NCBI RefSeq assembly: GCF_021129235.1
Contig: NZ_JAJOMA010000012.1
Span: 178,547-242,546 of the forward strand
Length of the DNA stretch: 64,000 nucleotides
Source: Kineosporia mesophila
GTDB lineage: Bacteria > Actinomycetota > Actinomycetes > Actinomycetales > Kineosporiaceae
Reading direction: 5' to 3'
Shown here: one piece after another, positions 52,380 through 60,125 of the stretch
Numbering within the stretch: the first letter of the stretch is position 1
Layout of the letters: every line of letters starts with the position of its first letter
The notes under the pieces: generated by a model
What the model was told of the DNA's origin: nothing
The model's database searches: none
Seen by the model: the letters and a program-made list of their open reading frames with translations, nothing else
Program-made: the position numbers and the translations under genes

Positions 52380-52591
52380 CGGGCCGCGCCCTCGGCCATC
52401 TCCTCGCGCAGGCTCCGCGGGCGCATGTCGGTCCAGTGCGTCTCGATGTACTCCAGGCACTGTTCGCGGCTGTCCTCGCCGTACCGGACCTCCCACCCGG
52501 CCGGCACCGGGGCGAAGACCGGCCAGAGCGAGTGCTGGTCCTCGGCGTTGGCCAGAACCAGGAAGCGGCCGTCGGCGTCGAAGGGATTCAT
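52376..52591 (-). CDS. MbtH-like NRPS accessory protein
   Basis: 71 residues beginning [20 protein letters not shown] with the invariant SLWP...VPAGW tryptophans and a C-terminal [16 protein letters not shown]. MbtH proteins bind adenylation domains and support their folding and activity, here presumably both the Gln A domain and the NRPS at 61455. GAAGGAAG lies 4 bases before the ATG. It is the first gene of the mbtH-TE-oxygenase-A/PCP operon. Confidence 0.95.
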   Translation of the reverse strand: MNPFDADGRFLVLANAEDQHSLWPVFAPVPAGWEVRYGEDSREQCLEYIETHWTDMRPRSLREEMAEGAAR

Positions 52592-52721
52592 CGTCTTCCT
52601 TCTCTCATGAACGTTTTCGCGGGATCAGAGGCGCTGGTTCCAGCCTAGGAACTCCACGCGGGGAGAGGGGCAGTACGGGCGGCAGTCTTGCGGCGGCCCG
52701 GAAGGGGTGCAGTCCGCCGGG

Positions 52722-53984
52722 TCAGGCCAGCAGCGGATCCACGAGTCTCAGGGTGCGGAATCGGGGCAGGGCCTGGGTCGTGGAGCGCAGCCAGCCCAGC
52801 TGAACCAGCGTGCGAACCTGGGCGACGAACGACTCCGTGGCCTGGCCCAGGCGCCGGGAGGCCTCCGGGAGCTCCCACTCCCCGTCCAGCCCGGACAACT
52901 GGCGCAGCACGCTGAGACTGGAGGGATCCAGGGCGGACAGGCTGCGGGTCAGGACCCGGCGCAGCGTGGTCGAGCTGTCGCGCTGCGGGCCGGCCATGGG
53001 CAGCGACAGGGGGTCGTCCGTGACCCGGTGGAGGATGTCGTCGAGGGACTCGACCATGCAGCTGAGGCCGGCCTGCTCGATGGCCTGCGGATGCCCGTCG
53101 AGGGCCCGGCAGATCCCCGCGATCGTCTCCAGCTCGCTCAGGGGCAGGTCGCGGGCGGGGCGGTGGCGTTTGATCTGCTCGATGAGCAGGCGCACGGAGT
53201 CGACGCGCATCAGTGAGTCGCGTTCGTGCCCGGCCGGTTCCGGCACGGCCAGCGGGCTCACCGGTACCACCCACTCACCCGGGACGGACAGGGGCGTGCG
53301 GTTGGTCGAGAGCACGCTCAGGCTGGGGCACACGGCGAGCACGTCGAGCAGCCAGCGCACGTTCGGCCCGGTCCCCTCGGTGCCGTCGAGCACCAGCAGG
53401 CTCCGCCGGCCGCCCAGGGTGGCCTGGATCTCCTGCGGGTCGAGGTGGGAGATGCCACCGGCGCCGGCCGGCGTCCCGGCATCGGAGTGGCCGCCGGGCA
53501 CCGCGTCGGGGGAGGGGACCCACCAGACCACGGTGTCGTTGCTCTCGAAATGGTGCCGGGCGATCTCCAGGGCCAGGCGGGTCTTCCCGACGCCGGGGAT
53601 ACCGGTCAGGGTGACCAGCCGCTGGTCGGTCCGCAAACGTTCGAGGACGAAGGCGGCTTCGGCGTCGCGCCCGATCAGGGAGGTGAGGGCGGCCGGGGGC
53701 GGCATTCCGGGCAGCCTGCGGTCGGGGTGCTCCTCGCGGGTGTCCAGGGCCAGGCCGAGGAACTGCGCCAGTGACTGCCCCTGGATGCGCAGTGCCGAGC
53801 CGAGCATCTCGGTCGTCGCCCGCCGCGGGTGCGTGACCCGCCCGGACTCCAGGTCACGGATGGCCCGCAGACTGATCTCGGACAGGTCGGCCAGCTGACG
53901 CTGCGTCATTCCCTGGCGCTTGCGGTGGTGACGCAGCATCTGCCCGAAAGTTGCTTCCTGGGCCAATTCTGAGGTGGTACGCAC
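52722..53984 (-). CDS. XRE-HTH/NB-ARC-type ATPase regulator of the cluster
   Basis: 420 residues. An N-terminal Cro/C1-type HTH (FGQMLRHHRKRQGMTQRQLA, then DLSEISLRAIRDLE; residues 13-46) is fused to an NB-ARC-like NTPase with Walker A TGIPGVGKTRLAL (about 132-144) and Walker B RRSLLVLDGTEG. The end of the protein is a short helical part, without the TPR array found in longer relatives. It is a plausible pathway regulator, upstream of mbtH on the same strand. GTG start with GGGGGGAA before it; the bases GCACG/CGTGC flanking that SD could pair and hide it. Confidence 0.8.
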   Translation of the reverse strand: MRTTSELAQEATFGQMLRHHRKRQGMTQRQLADLSEISLRAIRDLESGRVTHPRRATTEMLGSALRIQGQSLAQFLGLALDTREEHPDRRLPGMPPPAALTSLIGRDAEAAFVLERLRTDQRLVTLTGIPGVGKTRLALEIARHHFESNDTVVWWVPSPDAVPGGHSDAGTPAGAGGISHLDPQEIQATLGGRRSLLVLDGTEGTGPNVRWLLDVLAVCPSLSVLSTNRTPLSVPGEWVVPVSPLAVPEPAGHERDSLMRVDSVRLLIEQIKRHRPARDLPLSELETIAGICRALDGHPQAIEQAGLSCMVESLDDILHRVTDDPLSLPMAGPQRDSSTTLRRVLTRSLSALDPSSLSVLRQLSGLDGEWELPEASRRLGQATESFVAQVRTLVQLGWLRSTTQALPRFRTLRLVDPLLA

Positions 53985-54065
53985 GATTCCCCCCGTGCCT
54001 CGGAACGTCTGGATGGACTGGTCGGAGTCGGCCGCCCCGGGGCAGCGGGGCGGCCCGGGTTCACG

Positions 54066-55040
54066 TCACACGCCGGGGCGGGTGGGGCGTGAGGTGGTGT
54101 CGATGCTGCTGCCCTCGCGCATCAGGAAGGTGATCGACCCCGGGCCCCGGGCCAGGTCCAGGTGGATGCTGCGCTCGGTGGTCCAGCCGGCCAGGCGGAA
54201 ATCGCCTTCCCCGAGGTGTACGAGCCGTCCCACCGGCTTGCCGTCGGCCCGCATGATCAGGTCCCCGTCCTCCAGGCGCAGACGGGCCGCCCGGGACGGG
54301 GTCCCGGGCGTGGCCAGGTCTTCGCGCTCGCCCCACAGAAAGGCGTCGGGCAGGTCGAAGTCGATGTTCACGCGCTCGGCCGCGGCCGGGCCCAGGGGTA
54401 CGACGGGCCGGTCGAAGAGCACTTCGGTCCAGTCGACGGTGTCGGTGAAGGACGCCGGGAAGAGCTGGAGCAGCTCGTGGCTGACGTAGCAGTCGATGAC
54501 CAGGTGCACGCGCCGGGTGTCGCCGGCGTTGCGCACCGAGTGCGGCCGGGAGAAGTCGCCGTACCAGAGGCTTCCCGGCTGCCAGCGTTCCTGCTGACCG
54601 TCCAGCGTGAGGACGGCTCCCGGGTTGGTCAGGATCGGCACGTGCAGCCGCACCCATCCGGCCTGCAGGCCGGAGGGGAAGTCCCGGTGCTCGTCGACCT
54701 CGGCACCCGGCCCCAGGGCCATCAGCCGGGCCGTGCGCACCTGGGTGGGAAGTCTTCTGAACAGGGAGGCCAGGTACGGGGCCTTGTCGCACCAGGGAGT
54801 GTCCGCGTAGTCCTCGACCCCCGGGCCGCCGGGGTCGGTGCGCTCGGGATCGCCGCCGGGGCTGCGCAGGGAGACGACCTTCCAGTCCAGCTCCGTCTCC
54901 TCGCTCGGCCGAAGGTTCTCGTCGTACGTGCGCTGGGCCCGGAACGGACTGGCTCCCAGTCGGTCCGCGTCCTCGCGCAATTTACTCACATCAAGGTCAT
55001 CAGCTAACAAAACGGACGCGGGGGGCAGGGTTGCGGGCAT
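54066..55040 (-). CDS. Aspartyl/asparaginyl beta-hydroxylase-type oxygenase
   Basis: 324 residues. The middle part is an AspH-like cupin: PGAEVDEHRDFPSG has the HXD metal motif, GSLWYGDFSRPHSVRNAGDT the distal His, and RRVHLVIDCYVSHELLQLF the 2-oxoglutarate Arg. The C-terminal ~90 residues form an additional beta-rich domain (FRLAGWTTERSIHLDLARGP). In peptide clusters such enzymes hydroxylate Asp, Asn or related residues, free or carrier-bound. With 3-methylaspartate supply in the same cluster, a (methyl)aspartate-type substrate is reasonable but inferred. Confidence 0.8.
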   Translation of the reverse strand: MPATLPPASVLLADDLDVSKLREDADRLGASPFRAQRTYDENLRPSEETELDWKVVSLRSPGGDPERTDPGGPGVEDYADTPWCDKAPYLASLFRRLPTQVRTARLMALGPGAEVDEHRDFPSGLQAGWVRLHVPILTNPGAVLTLDGQQERWQPGSLWYGDFSRPHSVRNAGDTRRVHLVIDCYVSHELLQLFPASFTDTVDWTEVLFDRPVVPLGPAAAERVNIDFDLPDAFLWGEREDLATPGTPSRAARLRLEDGDLIMRADGKPVGRLVHLGEGDFRLAGWTTERSIHLDLARGPGSITFLMREGSSIDTTSRPTRPGV

Positions 55041-55086
55041 GGTGGTGCTCCTCGGTGGTAGGGGTTTCGGATGGGGCGGTGATCCG

Positions 55087-56430
55087 TCAGGAACGGGACG
55101 CCGGCTGTTCCCGATCCACGGTGGCCGGTGCAGCTGGTGCTGGGTCTTCCGGATCGCTGCCGGCGGTGACCGGGCGGGAGTCCATCTCGCGCCAGACCGG
55201 GTTGAAGGCGGGCAGGACGGTGACGGCGAAGTAGAGCGCACCGGCCACCAGGAGGGCGGGGGACAGGCCCAGGGCGGCGATGGCCGCGCCGCACAGCAGG
55301 CCGCCGAGCGGGATGCCGGCGAACGACAGGGCGCCGGACAGGGACGTGACCCGGCCCAGGAGGTTCGGCGGAATCCGCTCGAACAGAACGGCACTCAGGA
55401 TCGGGTTGACGAAGCCGATGGCGATTCCGTCGGCCACCGACACCACCAGCACCACCCACAGCGGGGCGCCGACGGCCAGGACGACGAACCGCGGCGCACC
55501 CCCGATCAGGAAGGCGACCAGGTAGGTCAGGCGCCGCGGGAGGCGGTGCGCGAAGCCGGTGGCCAAGGCCGAGCCGATGATCGCGGCCCCGCCGAAAGCC
55601 GTTCCCACCGCGCCGATCGCGGCCGGGCCACCACCGTCCTGGCGGGCCCAGACCGGCAGGAGCACGGTGCTCCACCCGGCGTCGATCAGGTTCGTGACGG
55701 CCAGCATGATCGCGATCCACAGCAGCAATTTGTCGCCGGCCAGGAACCGGGCACCGATGGCGAGTTGCTGCCGGTAGGTCTCGTTCTCGGTGCCGTCCGG
55801 CACCGTCGGCGGAGAGTCTTCCGGTCGGGTCGGGGCCGCCGCGCGGGCCCGCCGCGGCAGGACCAGCCCGATGATCAGGGCGGCGACCGCGAATGTGGCC
55901 GCATCGATGTACAGCGCGAAGAGCGGGTCGACGAGGGCGATCAGGATGCCGGCCAGGGCCGGCCCGGCGGTGCCGGCGATGCGCTCCAGGGTGCCGATCA
56001 TGCCGGTGACCCGCTCCAGCGGGACCTCGGCGATGGCGGCGACCTCGGGGACCAGGGCCTGCTTGGCCACGTCACCGGGGCCCCGGGCCGCGCCGAGACC
56101 GGCGACCAGCACGAGCAGGACGCCGAAGGGGAGGCGGTCGAAGTGGTGCAGCGCGGGGATCGCCGCCACGAAGATCATGCTGATCGCGTCGGTGGTGACG
56201 CTCATGATCCGCGGGCCGACCCGGTCGATCAGCGGCCCGGCCAGGACCTTCCCGATCACCAGGGGGGTCATCTCGGCGAAGGCGACCAGGCCGGTCTGGG
56301 TGGCGCTCCCGCTGGTCACCAGGACCAGCCACGGGATGGCGATCATCGACATCCGGGTGCCGATCAGCGACACGGCCTGAGCGGTGAGCAGACTCAGCAT
56401 CGCTGCCCATCGGCGATCGCTGCTCGTCAT
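55087..56430 (-). CDS. MFS exporter
   Basis: 447 residues, about twelve membrane helices, of the MFS_3/enterobactin-exporter-like type (AVSLIGTRMSMIAIPWLVLV; GLGAARGPGDVAKQALVPEV in the first half; LLGRVTSLSGALSFAGIPLG in the second). A basic central loop (RRARAAAPTRPEDSP) and an acidic Pro/Ala-rich C-terminal tail are cytoplasmic. It likely exports the finished peptide or confers self-resistance. Its start overlaps the stop of the ArsR-like regulator (ATGA, 56427-56430). Confidence 0.87.
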   Translation of the reverse strand: MTSSDRRWAAMLSLLTAQAVSLIGTRMSMIAIPWLVLVTSGSATQTGLVAFAEMTPLVIGKVLAGPLIDRVGPRIMSVTTDAISMIFVAAIPALHHFDRLPFGVLLVLVAGLGAARGPGDVAKQALVPEVAAIAEVPLERVTGMIGTLERIAGTAGPALAGILIALVDPLFALYIDAATFAVAALIIGLVLPRRARAAAPTRPEDSPPTVPDGTENETYRQQLAIGARFLAGDKLLLWIAIMLAVTNLIDAGWSTVLLPVWARQDGGGPAAIGAVGTAFGGAAIIGSALATGFAHRLPRRLTYLVAFLIGGAPRFVVLAVGAPLWVVLVVSVADGIAIGFVNPILSAVLFERIPPNLLGRVTSLSGALSFAGIPLGGLLCGAAIAALGLSPALLVAGALYFAVTVLPAFNPVWREMDSRPVTAGSDPEDPAPAAPATVDREQPASRS

Positions 56431-57056
56431 GTCTCCCCCTGGGCGTTGAGTATGCCGGGTCGTGGAAAGGCCTGGAGCTGAACGGCGACGGGCACCGCGT
56501 CGGGCGGTGCTTCCTGATCGTGGTCGTCGCGCCGGTACCTCCCGATCACCTCGAAGAGCTCCTGTACCAGGCTCTGGAGTTCGCCCGGGGTCAGCTTGAG
56601 CGGGAAATCGCTGGTGGTGCTGGCCTCGCGCCAGTCCGGGGGCAGGTAGGGCAACTCCCGGGCGGCGTTCTGGATGGCGTCGGTGTAGCCCGAGGCCACG
56701 CCGGCCAGGTAGGTGCTGGCCAGTTCCTTGTCGGCGTCCTCGCGCAGGGCCGCCGGCTGCAGGCGTGTGCTCTCGTGAGCGGCCTGCCACCACCGGTCGC
56801 GGCCACCGCCCTGTTTCGGGAGTTCGCTCACCAGGCCGTGTTCCGCCAGCTGGCGGAGGTGGTAACTGGTCACCCCGGAGTTCAGGCCGAGATGCCCGGC
56901 GAGCCGGGTGGCGGTGGAGGGACCGTCGCTGCGCAGCTGGCCCAGCAGGCGCACCCGCAGTGGATGGGCCAGCGCCCTCAGCAACCGGGAATCGAGGGTG
57001 ATCTCCCGGAGCGGTTCTTGCTGGGGATCGGGATTCGTGGCGTCGGCCATATGCAC
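56427..57056 (-). CDS. ArsR-like winged-helix regulator of the exporter
   Basis: 209 residues. HTH_20/ArsR-type winged helix: LDSRLLRALAHPLRVRLLGQ, then LGLNSGVTSYHLRQLAEHGL (residues about 21-78), followed by a helical effector domain of about 120 residues. It has no metal-binding Cys motif, so the signal is probably a small molecule such as the peptide product. It is first in an operon with the MFS exporter and divergent from the glutamate mutase operon. An inverted repeat TGCACAA/TTGTGCA spans its start region. Confidence 0.85.
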   Translation of the reverse strand: MHMADATNPDPQQEPLREITLDSRLLRALAHPLRVRLLGQLRSDGPSTATRLAGHLGLNSGVTSYHLRQLAEHGLVSELPKQGGGRDRWWQAAHESTRLQPAALREDADKELASTYLAGVASGYTDAIQNAARELPYLPPDWREASTTSDFPLKLTPGELQSLVQELFEVIGRYRRDDHDQEAPPDAVPVAVQLQAFPRPGILNAQGET

Positions 57057-57083
57057 AACTTAGCTTGCATAGAAAATTGTGCA
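57052..57083. promoter_or_regulatory. Probable ArsR-type operator in the divergent promoter
   Basis: TGCACAA (57052-57058) and TTGTGCA (57077-57083) form an exact 7-bp dyad around an 18-base AT-rich centre containing CTTGCATAG. It overlaps the start codon of the regulator, so bound protein would block its own gene and perhaps the divergent glmS promoter. The rest of the 233-bp gap up to 57289 shows no clear riboswitch. Confidence 0.6.
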
Positions 57084-57289
57084 AGGCCCAGTGTCCCATC
57101 TGCCCCTTTCTTCCGTCACTGCAGGTAGATGCCGCGCAACTTTCGGTGCGGCGGTACGGCGGTGCCGGGGTGCCCATCAGCTGCCGCAGTGACTGCCGCC
57201 TGGCCGTCGGGGACCTGCTTAACGTGGCAGAAATGCCGACCGGGCGGACGTCACGGCGCGGGCCGGGCATTCACCACGAAGGAGAGGTC

Positions 57290-57805
57290 ATGACCTTGTC
57301 GCTGCGCAGATCGACCGGTTCGGTCGGCGGGACCCACCGGCAGGCGCATCACCCGTCATCGGGGTACCGCCGCGAACCGCTTCGCCGGCAGCGTCCCCTC
57401 ACGCTGGTCACCACCACGAAGTCCGACTCCCACACCTGGAACCTGGTGTACCTGGAACTGGTCCTGAAGGAGCTCGGGCACGACGTGGTCAACCTGGGTC
57501 CGTGCGTGCCGGTGGAGCTGCTGGCCGGCTGCGCCCGGGAGGTGGGCCCCGACCTGGTCGTCGTCAGCACGGTCAACGGGCACGGCGTCCGGGACGGGAT
57601 CGAGATCGCCGGGGTGTTGCGGCAGATGGACGAGCTGGCCCGCACGCCGATCGTGATCGGCGGCAAGCTCTCCACCTCGGGCGAGGCCGGGGCGTCCGAG
57701 CAGGCCCGCCGGCTGCGGCACGCCGGGTACGACGCCGTGTTCGGCGGCACCGGGGCCATCTCCGCCTTCCGGGCGTTCGTCGCCGGGGCCGGGGTCAGAG
57801 CGTGA
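57290..57805 (+). CDS. glmS: Glutamate mutase (methylaspartate mutase) S subunit, B12-binding
   Basis: 171 residues; GGAGAGG 2 bases before the ATG. After a basic N-terminal stretch of about 40 residues it has the cobalamin-binding fold: TKSDSHTWNLVYLELVLKEL carries the lower-ligand His of the DXHXXG motif (last Gly replaced by Asn), then VVSTVNGHG and IVIGGKLSTSG. With the E subunit it isomerises L-glutamate to (2S,3S)-3-methylaspartate, a precursor in several lipopeptides. Its stop overlaps the next start (GTGA). Confidence 0.88.
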   Translation: MTLSLRRSTGSVGGTHRQAHHPSSGYRREPLRRQRPLTLVTTTKSDSHTWNLVYLELVLKELGHDVVNLGPCVPVELLAGCAREVGPDLVVVSTVNGHGVRDGIEIAGVLRQMDELARTPIVIGGKLSTSGEAGASEQARRLRHAGYDAVFGGTGAISAFRAFVAGAGVRA

Positions 57806-59112
57806 CGGAACGGCACTCGGACTTCGGCCGCTTCGTGCACGACGCCCACGAGCGCGGTGATCTCGTGGTCCAGCCCCGGATGGGCTACGGCGACCCCGGC
57901 CGGATGCGCGCCGGGCTGGCCGCCACCCGGCAGGCCCGGGCCACCACGGTCGGGACGATCACCCTGGACAGCTACACACGTACCGGCCAGGTGGAGGTCG
58001 CCCGGCAGGCCGTGGAGCGGGGTGACGACCTGAACGGGTACCCGATCGTCACCCACGACCCGGACGTCACCGGGGCGGTCCTGGCCGGTCTGGCCGGGCC
58101 CGGGTTCCCGGTGCAGGTGCGTCACGGCTCGGCGCAGCCGCAGCAGATCATCGCCGCGGCCCTGCGCGCCGGGCTCACCGCGACCGAGGGCGGGCCGGTC
58201 TCCTACTGCCTGCCCTACAGCCGGCTGCCGCTGCGCGACTCGGTCCGGAACTGGTCGCAGGCCTGCGACATCCTGGTCGGCGGGGCCGGGGCGGCCGCGC
58301 ACGTCGAGACCTTCGGCGGGTGCATGCTCGGCCAGCTGTGCCCGCCCGGCCTGCTGGTCGCGATCAGCGTCCTCGAGGGCCTCTTCCTGCAGCAGCACGG
58401 CGTGAGAAGTCTTTCCCTGAGCTACGCCCAGCAGACCAGCCCGGAGCAGGACGAGGGCGCGGTACTGGCCCTCAACCGGCTCGCGGCCGAACTGCTGCCC
58501 GGACTTGACCTGCACACCGTGATCTACGGCTACATGGGCCTTTTCCCGCAGACCCCGGGCGGCGCCCGGGCGCTGATGGCCGATGCGGCCGGGCTGGCCG
58601 TGCGCACCGGCGCGCAGCGACTCATCGTCAAGACCGCGGTGGAGGCGCAGCGGATCCCGACCATCGGGGAGAACGTCGAGGCCCTGGAGCACGCCGCCGC
58701 GGTCGCCCGGCGCACCACGGGGCCGGCGGACCGGACGGACCGGACTCGGGCCCTGGCCGCGCAGGAGGTCTACCAGGAGGCCGGCACGCTGATCAGTGCC
58801 GTGCTGGAGCTCGGGCCCGACGTCGGTTCGGCCCTGGTGCGGGCCTTCGACCGCGGTGTCCTGGACATCCCGTACTGCCTGCACCCCGCGAACTCCCGGC
58901 GTAGCACCAGCTATCTCGACGGCGACGGATGGCTGCGCTGGGGCGCGACCGGGGGTATGCCGCTGCCGCCCTCCCGGGTCGGCACACCCGGCGCCTCCGG
59001 CGCCGTCACGTCCGCCCAGCTGCTGCGCGACCTCTCGTACATGCAGCGCCGCTACGACCGGTACCCGTCCCTCCCGGTACCGGCCCCCGAACTGGTGAGG
59101 AGCACCTCATGA
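57802..59112 (+). CDS. glmE: Glutamate mutase (methylaspartate mutase) E subunit
   Basis: 436 residues, somewhat shorter than fermentative MutE (about 480). The TIM-barrel subunit has LVVQPRMGYGDPGRMRAGL, TVGTITLDSYTRTG, NGYPIVTHDP, QVRHGSAQPQQIIAAALRAG, TEGGPVSYCLPYSR, and HTVIYGYMGLFPQ, all matching the family. It catalyses the radical carbon-skeleton rearrangement with adenosylcobalamin bound by GlmS. Its TGA overlaps the next gene's ATG. It belongs to a tightly coupled run: glmS-glmE-AsnA-like-FMN protein. Confidence 0.9.
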   Translation: MTERHSDFGRFVHDAHERGDLVVQPRMGYGDPGRMRAGLAATRQARATTVGTITLDSYTRTGQVEVARQAVERGDDLNGYPIVTHDPDVTGAVLAGLAGPGFPVQVRHGSAQPQQIIAAALRAGLTATEGGPVSYCLPYSRLPLRDSVRNWSQACDILVGGAGAAAHVETFGGCMLGQLCPPGLLVAISVLEGLFLQQHGVRSLSLSYAQQTSPEQDEGAVLALNRLAAELLPGLDLHTVIYGYMGLFPQTPGGARALMADAAGLAVRTGAQRLIVKTAVEAQRIPTIGENVEALEHAAAVARRTTGPADRTDRTRALAAQEVYQEAGTLISAVLELGPDVGSALVRAFDRGVLDIPYCLHPANSRRSTSYLDGDGWLRWGATGGMPLPPSRVGTPGASGAVTSAQLLRDLSYMQRRYDRYPSLPVPAPELVRSTS

Positions 59113-60125
59113 CCCTGGAAGTCACCCTCGGCGAACCGGCCCGCGCCACCACCGTCCCGCCGGACCTGCGCACCCACCTGACCGACCCGTCCACCCGGGC
59201 CGCTCTGATGATCCGCCAGAGCGTGCTGACCGCCGTGCGGCGGCTGCTCGACGCGGAGGGTTTCGTGGAGATCCAGGCGCCGATCATCGGGCCGGTGACC
59301 GATCCCGGGGTACGGGGCGCCAAACAGATGGACGTCGACTTCTACGGTCACCGGTACAAGCTGATGACCAGCGCCATCCTGTACAAGCAGGCCACCCTCC
59401 TGGCTTTCGACAAGATCTACTACATCGCTCCGAACGTGCGGATGGAACCGCTGGAGACCTTCGGCACCGACCGGCACCTGGTCGAGTTCCACCAGATCGA
59501 CGTCGAGATGGCCGGGGCCTCCCGCGACGACGTGACGGCTCTGTGTGAGCGCCTGGTCGTCGCGGCCACCCGGGAGGTGCTCCAGCACCGGCCGGCGCAG
59601 CTCGGCGTGACCGGCCGGGACCTGGACGCACTGCGCCGGCTGGGCCAGGAACCGTTCGGGCGGATGACCCACGCGGCGGCCGTCGCCGAGCTGGCCGGGA
59701 TGAGTCAGCAGGCCGACGCCCACGCCGAGATCGACTGGAGCAACGAGGAGATGCTCTCGCTGGAGGCACCCCGGCCGTTCTTCCTGACCGACTACCCGAA
59801 GGGCTCGCGCGGGTTCTACGACCGGGAGAGCCGCAGTGACCCCGGCACGCTGCGCAATTTCGACCTGATCGCGGCCGAGGGATTCGGGGAGCTGTGCAGC
59901 GGGGGAGAGCGCGAGTCGGACTACCGGCGGATCATGTCGAGGATCCGCGAGACCGGTGAGAACCCGGCCAAGTACGGCTGGTACCTGGAGCTGGCCCGGG
60001 AGGGCCTGCACCCCAGCGCGGGGTTCGGGCTGGGGCTGGAGAGACTGGTCCGCTACATCGCCGGCCTGGACGCGGTCTGGCAGGCCAGCGCCTACCCCAA
60101 GCTCGCGGGGGTGCGGTCGGCATGA
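59109..60125 (+). CDS. AsnRS-like / archaeal-type asparagine synthetase A paralogue
   Basis: 338 residues. A class II aminoacyl-tRNA-synthetase catalytic core with no anticodon-binding OB domain: motif 1 region RRLLDAEGFVEIQAPIIGPV, motif 2 RMEPLETFGTDRHLVEFHQI followed by DVEMAG, and motif 3 GFGLGLERLVRYI. FFLTDYPKGSRGFY resembles the Asp-binding region of AsnRS/AspRS. Paralogues of this kind in archaea make asparagine from aspartate, ATP and ammonia. Set directly after glutamate mutase by an ATGA overlap, it may amidate 3-methylaspartate to 3-methylasparagine, or activate it otherwise. Confidence 0.8.
   Translation: MTLEVTLGEPARATTVPPDLRTHLTDPSTRAALMIRQSVLTAVRRLLDAEGFVEIQAPIIGPVTDPGVRGAKQMDVDFYGHRYKLMTSAILYKQATLLAFDKIYYIAPNVRMEPLETFGTDRHLVEFHQIDVEMAGASRDDVTALCERLVVAATREVLQHRPAQLGVTGRDLDALRRLGQEPFGRMTHAAAVAELAGMSQQADAHAEIDWSNEEMLSLEAPRPFFLTDYPKGSRGFYDRESRSDPGTLRNFDLIAAEGFGELCSGGERESDYRRIMSRIRETGENPAKYGWYLELAREGLHPSAGFGLGLERLVRYIAGLDAVWQASAYPKLAGVRSA

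Noticed and set aside
57084..57289. Possible cobalamin riboswitch before glmS
   Set aside because: The leader before a B12-dependent enzyme was checked for the B12-box and neighbouring conserved helices, but none of the core motifs is recognisable.
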